In this document: positions 9,334 through 17,977 of the stretch, piece by piece
How the letters are laid out: the number at the start of each line of letters is the position of its first letter
Numbering within the stretch: the stretch's first letter is position 1
Assembly: GCA_002746415.1 (NCBI GenBank)
Contig: NVXD01000015.1
Coordinates: 141,412 to 205,411, forward strand
Length of the DNA stretch: 64,000 bases
DNA from: Flavobacteriaceae bacterium
Lineage (GTDB): Bacteria > Bacteroidota > Bacteroidia > Flavobacteriales > Flavobacteriaceae
Reading direction: 5' to 3'
Position numbers and translations under genes: made by a program
The notes under the pieces: generated by a model
What the model was told of the DNA's origin: nothing
Databases searched by the model: none
What the model saw: the letters and a program-made list of their open reading frames with translations, nothing else

Positions 9334-9641
9334 TGCATACAAAACCGTATTACGCAGTCATATTTACTTCCTTACGGACAGAAGGGGATAATGGATATGG
9401 AAAGATGGCACAACAGATGGAAGATTTGGCAAAGCAGCAACCGGGCTTTATTGACATTGAAAGTGCAAAAGAGGAAATTGGAATAACAGTAAGTTATTGG
9501 GAAAGTCTAGAGGCCATTACAAATTGGAAGGCAAATACGGACCACTTATTTGCCCAAAAAAAGGGAATAACAAACTGGTACGAAGAATATAAGGTTAGAA
9601 TATGTTTGGTAGAACGTGAATACGAATTCAAAAAAGAATAA
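9330..9641 (+). CDS. ABM-domain (dimeric ferredoxin-like) protein
   Basis: A 103-residue protein of the antibiotic-biosynthesis monooxygenase-like fold: an N-terminal beta strand (YYAVIFTSL), a helix with MAQQMEDLAKQQPGFIDIES, then GITVSYWESLEAITNWKANTDHLFAQ. The PGF-x-ES and YWES blocks are the hallmarks of this small family, which is often annotated as heme-degrading or monooxygenase-like, but many members have no known activity. Its ATG overlaps the stop of the upstream gene, and its end overlaps the pbpC start by 26 bases. Two ATGs occur side by side (9330 and 9333); the first gives the ATGA overlap. Function in cell-wall context is unknown. Confidence 0.8.
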   Translation: MMHTKPYYAVIFTSLRTEGDNGYGKMAQQMEDLAKQQPGFIDIESAKEEIGITVSYWESLEAITNWKANTDHLFAQKKGITNWYEEYKVRICLVEREYEFKKE

Positions 9642-12030
9642 CAAAGGGTTAGATCTGGCTGGTTTTAAAAGCCGGGCAGGGCTTGGTAAAAGGCTATCTG
9701 GTCTGGTCAAAAAACATCCAAAAAAATTGCTTGTTTTTGTCATTGTCCTTATTGCCTATTATTTCTGCCTTCCTAAACAACTTTTTAATACACCAACCGC
9801 TACGGTTATAGAAAGTAGACAAGGAATTCTACTTGGCGCTAAAATTGCCGATGATGGCCAATGGCGATTTCCAGTTGTAGATAGCGTGCCCCAAAAGTTT
9901 AAAGTTTGCCTTCTAAATTTTGAAGACTCCCATTTTTATCAGCATCCTGGTTTTAACCCCGTATCTATGGCAAAAGCCATTGGCAAAAATATTTCTGCCG
10001 GAAAAATTGTTAGGGGAGGAAGCACACTTACCCAACAAGTAATACGATTGTCCAGAGGGCAAACAAAACGCTCTTATTTTGAGAAGCTAATAGAACTTAT
10101 TTTAGCTACAAGATTAGAATTTCGGCATTCAAAAGAGGAGATTTTAAAGCTTTATGCTAGTCACGCTCCCTATGGTGGTAACGTTGTGGGACTGGATGTA
10201 GCGTCTTGGCGATATTTTGGTCTTCAGGCGGATCAACTTTCATGGGCAGAGGCAGCTACATTGGCAGTTCTTCCCAATGCTCCCAGTCTTATTTATCCAG
10301 GAAAAAACCAATCAAAATTATTAAAAAAAAGAAATGGGTTACTTCAAAAATTGCTGAAAAAAGAAGTTATAGATGTTACCACTTATGAACTTGCGCTATT
10401 GGAAGAATTACCACAAAAACCCTATGCACTACCTAAAATGGCACCTCATTTAGTAGAATATATTGCAAAAAAAAATAGAGGGCAGCGTATTGTGTCTACT
10501 TTAAATATTAGGTTGCAACAAAATATAAATGCTATTGTTGCAAAACATCATCAAAGTTTGCTACAGAATCAAGTACATAATGCCGCTGTATTGGTTTTGG
10601 ATGTAAATACAAGGGAAGTATTGTCTTATGTGGGCAATACAAAAACAAAGAAGGAGCATCAGAAGGATGTGGACATGGTGCAAGCAAATAGAAGCACAGG
10701 AAGTGTTATAAAACCCCTGTTGTATACAGCGATGCTTGATGCTGGGGAGTTGTTACCCAACATGTTGGTGGCTGATATTCCCACACAAATAGCAGGATAT
10801 ACACCTGAGAATTTCAATGAAAATTATAGTGGCGCAGTACCAGCAAAAAAAGCACTAGCAAGATCATTGAATATTCCAGCAGTAAGATTGTTACAATCTT
10901 ATGGATTGGACAAATTTAGGGATCAATTAGACTTTTTTAAATTAAGGGGAATAAATAAATCCGCAGACCATTATGGACTTACACTCATTTTGGGTGGGGC
11001 GGAAAGTAACCTGTGGGATTTGTGTAAAACCTATGCTTCATTGGCATCTACAGTCAATCATTTTAATGAAACATCCAGTGAATATTACACTGATGAATTT
11101 TCAGACCTTGTTTTAAAAATGGATAAAAAAGTAGATTTTGGATTAAAATCAAGGGAGAAAACAATCTTTGATGCAGGCAGTATTTATCTCGCTTTTGAGG
11201 CCATGAAGGAAGTAAATCGTCCAGAAGGCAGTGATTCTTGGGAATTTTATGATTCGTCTAAAGAAATAGCATGGAAAACAGGCACCAGTTTTGGCAATAA
11301 AGATGCCTGGGCCATTGGGGTTACCAAGAACCATGTTGTTGGTGTCTGGGTAGGGAATGCAGATGGAGAAGGTAGGCCAAATACAACAGGCGTTAGTAGT
11401 GCCGCACCAATTCTATTTGATGTTTTTGATGTGTTGCCAGAATCCAGTTGGTTTCCAAAACCGTTGGATGAATTTGTAGAAGTTGAAGTTTGTGCAAAAA
11501 GCGGCTATTTGGCAACAGACATATGCCCAAAGAAAACAATGATGATACCCAATAAGAATAATGCAGTAGCAGCATGCAAGTACCATCAAAAAGTACACTT
11601 GGGTACACAAAGGCAGTTCAGGGTAAATTCTTCTTGTATAGACTTGTCTCAAGCTGTTGCAACAACATGGTTTGTGTTGCCGCCTTTGCTAGAATTTTAT
11701 TATAAGAGAACCAACCCTAACTATAAGTCATTACCACCATTTCGCAATAATTGTATACGCGACGCAGTTTCTTCAATGGAATTTATTTATCCGAAGAATG
11801 GAAGTAGCATTATATTGGCAAGAAATTTTGAAGGGAAGAAAAATGAGTTGGTGTTTAAATTGGCGCATTCAAAACCAGAAACAGCCGTTTTTTGGTATTT
11901 GGATGAAAAATTTGTTGGGAAAACTAAGAATTTTCATGAACTTGGGTTAGTGCCAGATATGGGATTGCATAAAATTACTGTTGTGGATAAACTAGGGAAT
12001 GAAATAAGGATACAGATAAGGATAGAATGA
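9616..12030 (+). CDS. pbpC: Penicillin-binding protein 1C
   Basis: An 804-residue bifunctional peptidoglycan synthase anchored by one N-terminal membrane helix (about residues 37-51). The GT51 glycosyltransferase shows catalytic Glu103 in NFEDSHFY and GGSTLTQQ at 134-141. The transpeptidase shows Ser363-x2-Lys366, Ser417-Leu-Asn419 and KTGTS at 554-558. A C-terminal BiPBP_C domain of about 90 residues follows and marks class PBP1C. The start is a GTG inside the end of the previous gene; no ATG nearby gives a full N-terminus. PbpC is the usual genomic partner of YfhM-type alpha-2-macroglobulin, found here at 2.8-8.3 kb, although three genes lie between them in this organism. Confidence 0.95.
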   Translation: MNTNSKKNNKGLDLAGFKSRAGLGKRLSGLVKKHPKKLLVFVIVLIAYYFCLPKQLFNTPTATVIESRQGILLGAKIADDGQWRFPVVDSVPQKFKVCLLNFEDSHFYQHPGFNPVSMAKAIGKNISAGKIVRGGSTLTQQVIRLSRGQTKRSYFEKLIELILATRLEFRHSKEEILKLYASHAPYGGNVVGLDVASWRYFGLQADQLSWAEAATLAVLPNAPSLIYPGKNQSKLLKKRNGLLQKLLKKEVIDVTTYELALLEELPQKPYALPKMAPHLVEYIAKKNRGQRIVSTLNIRLQQNINAIVAKHHQSLLQNQVHNAAVLVLDVNTREVLSYVGNTKTKKEHQKDVDMVQANRSTGSVIKPLLYTAMLDAGELLPNMLVADIPTQIAGYTPENFNENYSGAVPAKKALARSLNIPAVRLLQSYGLDKFRDQLDFFKLRGINKSADHYGLTLILGGAESNLWDLCKTYASLASTVNHFNETSSEYYTDEFSDLVLKMDKKVDFGLKSREKTIFDAGSIYLAFEAMKEVNRPEGSDSWEFYDSSKEIAWKTGTSFGNKDAWAIGVTKNHVVGVWVGNADGEGRPNTTGVSSAAPILFDVFDVLPESSWFPKPLDEFVEVEVCAKSGYLATDICPKKTMMIPNKNNAVAACKYHQKVHLGTQRQFRVNSSCIDLSQAVATTWFVLPPLLEFYYKRTNPNYKSLPPFRNNCIRDAVSSMEFIYPKNGSSIILARNFEGKKNELVFKLAHSKPETAVFWYLDEKFVGKTKNFHELGLVPDMGLHKITVVDKLGNEIRIQIRIE

Positions 12031-12060
12031 CCTTAAATTGATTATAAAAAGCGTGCTGAA

Positions 12061-13728
12061 ATGAAAGAGAACATAAGATTTTCAAATCTTGATAGGGAGA
12101 ATACCATTCAGAAACTTTCTGAGGAAGTTTTTGATCTTGTAATAATTGGAGGGGGTATCACAGGAGGCGGTATTGCATTAGATGCAGCTTCACGTGGTTT
12201 AAAAGTGGCACTGGTAGAGAAAGGTGACTTTGCTTCTGGTACCAGCAGTAAATCAACTAAACTTATCCATGGTGGATTGCGATACCTAAAACAGTTTGAC
12301 TTTTGGCTGGTCAAGGAAGTGGGTTCAGAAAGGGCTATTGTCCACAAATTAGCGCCACATTTGGTTTTGCCAGAAAAAATGCTGCTTCCTTTAATTGAAA
12401 ATGGCTCCTATGGAAAATGGCTGACCTCTATTGGTTTAAAAGTCTATGATATTTTGGCAGAGGTTTCAGGGGATGATAAACGCCAAATGTTAGGGAAGAA
12501 AGAAGCAATGAAGCTAGAGCCTTTGTTGCCAAAAAAAATTCTTAAAGGAGCTGGTTATTATGCGGAATATAGAACAGATGATGCCCGGTTGACCATGGAA
12601 AGTATAAAAACAAGTCTCAATTATGGCACTGTAGCATTGAATTACGTGCAGGTTGATGGTTTTATTTATGATAAAGAAATGATTGCGGGTGTTAGCGCTA
12701 GAGATGTTCATTCTGGAATCGAATTTAATATAAAATCTAAGTATGTAATCAACGCTTCTGGTCCATGGGTAGATGAGCTTAGAACATTAAATAATTCAAA
12801 TAAGGCAAAACGCTTGCATTTGACTAAAGGAGTGCATTTGGTTTTTCCACAAGAAAAATTACCTATAAAGCAATCGGTTTATTTTGATATTCCAGATGGC
12901 AGAATGATGTTTGCTATTCCAAGGGGAAAAGTAACCTACGTTGGCACCACGGATACCAATTATACTCAAGATAAAAATAAGGTAACAGTAGATATTGCAG
13001 ATGCCATTTATTTGATTTCAGCTGTAAACAACATGTTTCCAAAAATCCATCTAGAATTAGATGATATCATCTCATCATGGGCGGGATTACGCCCTTTGAT
13101 TCATGAAGAAGGGAAATCTACATCAGAACTTTCTAGAAAGGATGAAATTTTTGTTTCAGATACGGGGCTCATCAGTATCGCGGGAGGAAAATTGACAGGG
13201 TATAGAAAAATGGCTGAAAGAGTTGTTGACCGTGTTGCGACAAGAATGAAAGAGAAACATAATATTGAATTGGCAGCCTGTACCACAGATGAAATTTCTT
13301 TATGTGGAAGCGACTTCAAAAAATTTAAGCATGTAAAAAAATATATTGCAGCAGTTTATGAACGAATAAAAGAAGATGGTTTCACTGAGTATGATGCTTG
13401 GTTTTTGGTTACCACTTATGGAAAACAAACAGAAACCATTTTGGAAAATTATGGAAACCTGAAAGAAACCGACAATGTTATTAAAATGGCGAAAGCCGAG
13501 CTTCATTTTGGAATTGCTTACGAGATGGTGCAAACCCCGATGGATTTTTTTATTCGAAGAACCGGACGGCTGTATTTCGACATCGATAGTATAAAAATAT
13601 TGTTGAATCCTATTCTGGAAGAATTTAAAAAAGTATTTGAGCTGAAGAACAGTCAAATAGAATCTTACAGAGAAGAATTGGAAGCACAACTTATAGAATC
13701 ATCAGATTTCACTCTAAGAAGAAATTGA
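12061..13728 (+). CDS. glpD: FAD-dependent glycerol-3-phosphate dehydrogenase
   Basis: A 555-residue respiratory enzyme that oxidises sn-glycerol 3-phosphate to dihydroxyacetone phosphate and passes electrons to quinone. The N-terminus carries the FAD-binding GGGITGGGIALDAASRG motif (about residues 30-46). The GTSSKSTKLIHGGLRYL block characteristic of GlpD follows, with the C-terminal DAO_C helical domain in the last 130 residues. Length fits the family. It is probably a peripheral inner-membrane protein. It begins 30 bases after pbpC on the same strand and faces gpsA, which catalyses the opposite reaction. No glpK or glpF is visible nearby. Confidence 0.95.
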   Translation: MKENIRFSNLDRENTIQKLSEEVFDLVIIGGGITGGGIALDAASRGLKVALVEKGDFASGTSSKSTKLIHGGLRYLKQFDFWLVKEVGSERAIVHKLAPHLVLPEKMLLPLIENGSYGKWLTSIGLKVYDILAEVSGDDKRQMLGKKEAMKLEPLLPKKILKGAGYYAEYRTDDARLTMESIKTSLNYGTVALNYVQVDGFIYDKEMIAGVSARDVHSGIEFNIKSKYVINASGPWVDELRTLNNSNKAKRLHLTKGVHLVFPQEKLPIKQSVYFDIPDGRMMFAIPRGKVTYVGTTDTNYTQDKNKVTVDIADAIYLISAVNNMFPKIHLELDDIISSWAGLRPLIHEEGKSTSELSRKDEIFVSDTGLISIAGGKLTGYRKMAERVVDRVATRMKEKHNIELAACTTDEISLCGSDFKKFKHVKKYIAAVYERIKEDGFTEYDAWFLVTTYGKQTETILENYGNLKETDNVIKMAKAELHFGIAYEMVQTPMDFFIRRTGRLYFDIDSIKILLNPILEEFKKVFELKNSQIESYREELEAQLIESSDFTLRRN

Positions 13729-13730
13729 TA

Positions 13731-13837
13731 AAATGTCAATTCGACGTAGCCTGAAAAAGCTACGAGAAATCTCATCACCTTAGCCCATCAGATTCCTCTT
13801 TTTAATCGAAATGATTAGTGTTTGTAAATGTCAATTC
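13731..13837. repeat. 12-bp direct repeats with hairpin between glpD and gpsA
   Basis: The sequence AAATGTCAATTC occurs at 13731-13742 and again at 13826-13837. Between the copies is a 6-bp hairpin, CGTAGC at 13745-13750 pairing with GCTACG at 13759-13764. The convergent genes glpD and gpsA flank this region, so it may simply include their terminator; the hairpin lacks a U-tract on either side. The direct repeats may be an old target-site or slippage duplication. Confidence 0.35.
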
Positions 13838-13869
13838 AATAAAGGAATAGATATTCAGATTATAGTTAG

Positions 13870-14871
13870 TTAATCCAGTTGATCTGTTAATTGTTTGAAC
13901 ACCTTCTTGGGAGATTTTTTCTCATAGAGCACTTTATAGACGGCATCTATAATTGGAGTTTTAGATTTCTTTTTGTGCTTGGCATTTAATAAGTGTGCAC
14001 TTTTGGTAGCATAATATCCTTCGGCTACCATACTCATTTCCATCATGGCGCTTTTTACGGTGTAGCCTTTGCCAATCATATTGCCAAACATTCTATTTCT
14101 ACTAAAAGTGGAATATCCAGTTACCAAAAGGTCTCCTAGATAGGCAGAATTATTAATGTTGCGTTTCATTTTATGTACACGCTTTATAAAACGCTTCATT
14201 TCTCTAATGGCATTGCTCATGAGGACACTTTGAAAATTATCACCATAACCCAAACCATGCGATATACCCGCGGCAATTGCATAAATATTTTTAAGCATCG
14301 CTGCATATTCAGTGCCAATAATATCGTCAGAGATTTTTGTTTTTATATAGTTACTTTTTAAATTTTCTGCCACAAATTCGGCCTTCTCCATATCAGCACA
14401 AGCTATGGTCAGGTAGGAAAGGCGTTCCAGAGCAACCTCCTCTGCATGGCAGGGACCAGTAATTACCCCAATGTTTTCAAAAGGGATTTTATATGCTTCA
14501 TGAAAATGTTCTCCAACAATTAATCCAGTTTCTGGCACGATTCCCTTAATTGCAGAAAAAATAATTTTATGTTCTAATGAAACAGTAAGTTTATTCAACT
14601 CGGTTTCTAAAAAAGCAGAAGGAATGGCAAAAATCAGTATATCTGAATTGGTTACTGCACTGTCAAGTTCACTTACCAAATTCAATTTTTGGGTATTGAA
14701 CTCTACGGAGCTCAAGTAGTTGGGATTGTGTTTTTCAGTTTTTATGTGCTCCAAGGCATCCACATTACGCATATACCAAGTAACCCTGTCTAAATTTTCG
14801 GTAAGCATTTTTACTAAAGCAGTTGCCCAGCTACCACCTCCCAAAACTGCAAATTGTAATTGTTTGTCCAT
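13870..14871 (-). CDS. gpsA: NAD(P)H-dependent glycerol-3-phosphate dehydrogenase
   Basis: A 333-residue cytosolic enzyme that reduces dihydroxyacetone phosphate to sn-glycerol 3-phosphate for phospholipid synthesis. The Rossmann motif GGGSWATAL lies near the N-terminus, followed by the NPNYL turn, GITGPCHAEEV-like block and the KNIYAIAAG segment that carries the catalytic Lys. I chose the ATG at 14869-14871, which gives the standard MDKQLQFAVLGGGSW start; the longer frame to 14892 adds seven unsupported residues. A TACATTTG box on the minus strand at 14890-14897, 19 bases upstream, fits the -7 element of Bacteroidota promoters. Convergent with glpD. Confidence 0.95.
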   Translation of the reverse strand: MDKQLQFAVLGGGSWATALVKMLTENLDRVTWYMRNVDALEHIKTEKHNPNYLSSVEFNTQKLNLVSELDSAVTNSDILIFAIPSAFLETELNKLTVSLEHKIIFSAIKGIVPETGLIVGEHFHEAYKIPFENIGVITGPCHAEEVALERLSYLTIACADMEKAEFVAENLKSNYIKTKISDDIIGTEYAAMLKNIYAIAAGISHGLGYGDNFQSVLMSNAIREMKRFIKRVHKMKRNINNSAYLGDLLVTGYSTFSRNRMFGNMIGKGYTVKSAMMEMSMVAEGYYATKSAHLLNAKHKKKSKTPIIDAVYKVLYEKKSPKKVFKQLTDQLD

Positions 14872-15040
14872 TAAAATATTTGTTCGGGTCAAATGTAATT
14901 AAAAAAAGAGGCATATCATTAACCGCTGACATTCAGCATATTGAATTTAAGGAAAATAGGGGTTGTCTAAAAATTAAAAGTTAGGAATTGGATTTTTTTA
15001 CGACTAATCAATTAAGTTTTTTTTGATTGGTTGTTTGGTT

Positions 15041-15076
15041 AAAACCGCCTTGATTTTAGATGCTCAAGGCGGTTTT
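15041..15076 (-). terminator. Rho-independent terminator of the AraC-family gene
   Basis: A perfect 13-bp inverted repeat: 15041-15053 pairs with 15064-15076, with a GC-rich core (CCGCCTTGA / TCAAGGCGG) and A/T ends that give a U-run on the minus strand. The stop codon of the AraC-type gene (15056-15058) falls inside the loop, so the gene's last codons form one arm. Confidence 0.8.
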
Positions 15077-15940
15077 ATTTGCGTCCAGTTTTTTGCGATT
15101 TAGAAGAGTATTTTTAAATTTGGAGGGGTTTTCACCAGCAATTTTTTTAAAAGTACGATTGAAATAAGAAAGACTTTCAAAGCCACATTCATAACAGGTT
15201 TCACTTACATTTTTACCCATTAGCAATAAACGTTTTGCTTGTCCAATTCTATATTGGTTCAAAAAATCAATAAATGTATTTCCTGTTGCCTTTTTAAAAT
15301 ACCTGCAAAAAGCTGCTTTTCCCAAATTACATAAGGATGCGACTTCATCGACTTCAATTTTTCTTTGGTAGTGCTTATCAATGAATGCATATACTTTTCG
15401 CAAGCGTTCTTGTTCTTTTTTATTGTATTTGTTTACTACTGGATATTCATGAAGCAATGTAAATTCATCACTATTTGATAGAATTTCAAAAATGTGCAAT
15501 ACTTCTAGAAATTGTTGAAAAGGGGTTAAGGCATGTAATTTTTTTAGTCGCTCTCCTACAATTTCTTTGGTAACACCAGTAAAGGCAATTCCGTGTTGAG
15601 ATTTTTCAAACAGATGAAATATTTCTGATAGCTCTGGAATTTCATTAAAAACTTTATTCTTAAAAGTATCATTAATATGTAATACTTCTTTCCTGTAATC
15701 AGTTTGAACACCATAATCAAAATTAAGATGAGGAATGTTGGAACCTATGAGCACCAAATCACTTTTTTTATATTGAGATATATGTCGCCCTACATGCCGA
15801 GTGCCATTAGCACCTTCTATATAGACCAGTTCATATTCGGGATGAAAATGCCAAAAAAACAAATGGTTTAGTCTTGGATTATGTAATAACCGAAACGAGC
15901 TTTTATTATCTGGACTAATATGTTCTAACTGAATTTTCAT
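15056..15940 (-). CDS. AraC-family regulator with cupin sensor domain
   Basis: A 294-residue transcription factor. The N-terminal half is a cupin-like sensor (HFHPEYELVYIEG at about 31-43, then a RHVG metal- or ligand-pocket strand). The C-terminal third (about residues 185-285) holds the two helix-turn-helix units of AraC, with VASLCNLGKAAFCRYFKKATG and YECGFESLSYFNRTFKKIAGENPSKFK-type signatures. It is divergent from the phytanoyl-CoA-dioxygenase-like gene across 151 bases, so it most likely regulates that gene and the following dehydrogenase in response to their substrate, probably a sugar or a small hydroxylated compound. This is inference from position. Confidence 0.9.
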   Translation of the reverse strand: MKIQLEHISPDNKSSFRLLHNPRLNHLFFWHFHPEYELVYIEGANGTRHVGRHISQYKKSDLVLIGSNIPHLNFDYGVQTDYRKEVLHINDTFKNKVFNEIPELSEIFHLFEKSQHGIAFTGVTKEIVGERLKKLHALTPFQQFLEVLHIFEILSNSDEFTLLHEYPVVNKYNKKEQERLRKVYAFIDKHYQRKIEVDEVASLCNLGKAAFCRYFKKATGNTFIDFLNQYRIGQAKRLLLMGKNVSETCYECGFESLSYFNRTFKKIAGENPSKFKNTLLNRKKLDANKTALSI

Positions 15941-16091
15941 ATGTAAATTTAACTAAATTACCTATTAAGTTGTTTTTTTTCAAAAAAAAGTCAATATTAT
16001 TCAAATATAGGTCAATATAGGGGATAAGGAAATGGATACTGACTTTTACTTTTATCATATCAATTAAAACAGATCTATAAATTAGAGTGTT

Positions 16092-17066
16092 ATGAAAAAA
16101 GACAACCCAAAAATGGAAATGGCCAATAAGGGCCATGAAGAGATTCCAGGAAATCCATCTACTGCAACAAGCAGTAACATAAAGCTGAATGATCGATCTA
16201 ATGGAAAAGCATTGCGGATCTTGAGTGAAGTCGATTGGAAATTTTGGAAACAAAATGGATACATCGTAATTAAAAATGCAGTTTCCAAAGAACAGGCAAA
16301 TACTACAGCTAATTTTTTGTGGGAGTTTGAGGAAAAAGATGCCAATGACCCTAAAACTTGGTATGCACCACCTCGTGCGGAAATGAAAATGAAAGAGCTT
16401 ACTGGGACAGGCATGGTAGAAGTATATAACCATCAACATTTATGGAACAATAGGCAAATGCAAAAAGTGTATGATGCTTTTGTGGATGTTTGGGGAACAG
16501 AAAAACTTTGGGTAACCATTGATCGTGCTAATTTAAATTTCCCAATAAAACCGGGATTTTCACAGAAAGGGTTTATTCATTGGGATTATGATCCAGAGAC
16601 CAAACCGCAAAATGTACAAGGTGTTTTGGCACTTGCGGATCAAACAGATGAACATATGGGAGGTTTTCAATGTATTCCTTGGTTGTATAGAAATTACGAT
16701 TCTTGGAAGTTAACTCAGGCCGAGGATAGGGATAGGTTTCAACCAGATACTTCTGGTATTGAGGATAAGATTGTAAAAGTAAAAATGGAAGCAGGTGATT
16801 TACTTATTTTCAATAGTACAGAGCCACACGGCATTAGGCCAAATAAATCCAAAGATAAAGTGCGTATGGCCCAGTACATATCAATGATGCCAGCTGAAGA
16901 ACATAATGATGTTTTAAGGGCGTGGAGGATAAATTCATGGAAAAATAGAATGGCTCCAGAAGGATATGCCTTTCCAGGTGATCCTAGAAATTGGGAAAGA
17001 GAGAAGTATACGACGGCAATCTTATCAGATTTAGGAGAGCGGTTGTTAGGGCTAAAGAACTGGTAA
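16092..17066 (+). CDS. Phytanoyl-CoA dioxygenase (PhyH) family enzyme
   Basis: A 324-residue Fe(II)/2-oxoglutarate-dependent oxygenase of the PhyH family, cytosolic. The iron triad is visible as His163-x-Asp165 (HWDYD) and His246 (PHGIRP), and an Arg eleven residues after that His (RMAQY segment) is in place to bind 2-oxoglutarate. The first 45 residues are a polar tail not needed for the fold. PhyH enzymes hydroxylate diverse small molecules (ectoine, syringomycin, phytanoyl-CoA), so the substrate cannot be read from the family. It is followed 48 bases later by a short-chain dehydrogenase, which could oxidise the hydroxyl made here, and is divergent from an AraC regulator. Confidence 0.85.
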   Translation: MKKDNPKMEMANKGHEEIPGNPSTATSSNIKLNDRSNGKALRILSEVDWKFWKQNGYIVIKNAVSKEQANTTANFLWEFEEKDANDPKTWYAPPRAEMKMKELTGTGMVEVYNHQHLWNNRQMQKVYDAFVDVWGTEKLWVTIDRANLNFPIKPGFSQKGFIHWDYDPETKPQNVQGVLALADQTDEHMGGFQCIPWLYRNYDSWKLTQAEDRDRFQPDTSGIEDKIVKVKMEAGDLLIFNSTEPHGIRPNKSKDKVRMAQYISMMPAEEHNDVLRAWRINSWKNRMAPEGYAFPGDPRNWEREKYTTAILSDLGERLLGLKNW

Positions 17067-17114
17067 GCATAATTTTTGGAAAAAAGAGAGTATAAGGTAT
17101 AAAAGTAATATGGA

Positions 17115-17909
17115 ATGGATTTACAATTAAAAAACAAAACAGCATTTATATCAGGTTCAACGGCGGGTATTGGTTTTGCAACTGCAAGAGCTTTACTTAA
17201 AGAAGGCGCAAGAGTTGTCATAAATGGCAGAACAGAAGAAGGAATTAATCTAGCTATAGATAAATTGAAAGAAGATTTTCCTAATGCTGATATTTTAGGG
17301 CTGCCGGCTGATTTTGGTATATTAAAAGAAGTTGAATCTTTATTGCAACAGCTACCTAAAATAGATATCCTCATCAATAATGTAGGAGTATATAAGTCGG
17401 CTTCTTTTTTTGAATCCTCAGATGAGGATTGGTACAGACAATTTGAAATCAATGTAATGAGCGGGGTTAGGCTGTCTAAATATTGCTTACCAAAAATGCT
17501 GGATGCAAACTGGGGTCGTGTTCTTTTTATTTCTAGTGAATGTGCAACATTGGTACCTACTGATATGATTGCCTATAGTATGACCAAAGCCGCAATATTG
17601 GCTATTTCTAGAGGATTGGCACAAATGACCAAAGGAACTAGGGTTACTATAAACACAATTTTGCCGGGGTCCACCCTTTCTGAAGGTGCGGAACAATTTT
17701 TAGAACAGGCAGCCATAAAAGAAGAAAAAACAAAAGAGCAGGTAGAAACAGAATTTTTTTCTGATGTACGTACAACTTCTTTGTTGCAACGTTTTGCAAA
17801 AGTGGAAGAAGTGGCCCAAACCATCGCCTACTTTGCGAGCCCGCTTTCATCCGCTACAAATGGGACTGTAATTAAAGTTGATGGGGGAAGCACTGGCGGA
17901 ATACTATGA
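17115..17909 (+). CDS. Short-chain dehydrogenase/reductase (classical SDR)
   Basis: A 264-residue NAD(P)-dependent oxidoreductase. The nucleotide-binding motif is GSTAGIG at 14-20 (the TGxxxGIG variant with Ser), NNVG follows near residue 89, and the catalytic Ser, Tyr154 and Lys158 are present (YSMTK). Arg near the end of the second strand (INGRTEEG) suggests NADP preference. Length is normal. It lies just downstream of the PhyH oxygenase and ahead of SulP with its own promoter. I infer that it works on the product of the oxygenase. Substrate unknown. Confidence 0.9.
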   Translation: MDLQLKNKTAFISGSTAGIGFATARALLKEGARVVINGRTEEGINLAIDKLKEDFPNADILGLPADFGILKEVESLLQQLPKIDILINNVGVYKSASFFESSDEDWYRQFEINVMSGVRLSKYCLPKMLDANWGRVLFISSECATLVPTDMIAYSMTKAAILAISRGLAQMTKGTRVTINTILPGSTLSEGAEQFLEQAAIKEEKTKEQVETEFFSDVRTTSLLQRFAKVEEVAQTIAYFASPLSSATNGTVIKVDGGSTGGIL

Positions 17910-17924
17910 TTTTCTTGCAATAAC

Positions 17925-17956
17925 GTACCTTTAAAGAGCAATAAGCCCTATTTTTG
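17925..17956 (+). promoter_or_regulatory. Bacteroidota-type promoter for the SulP gene
   Basis: TTG at 17925-17927 (-33) is followed after 21 bases by TATTTTTG at 17949-17956 (-7), matching the TTG-N(17-23)-TAnnTTTG consensus known for Flavobacterium. It lies 22 bases ahead of the chosen ATG and would make the alternative TTG start at 17954 untranscribed. Confidence 0.6.
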
Positions 17957-17977
17957 CGCCTTTTAAGGGAAAAAATA

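Noticed and set aside
15915..17452. Minus-strand frames across the PhyH and SDR genes
   Set aside because: They overlap two clear enzymes with all catalytic residues in place.
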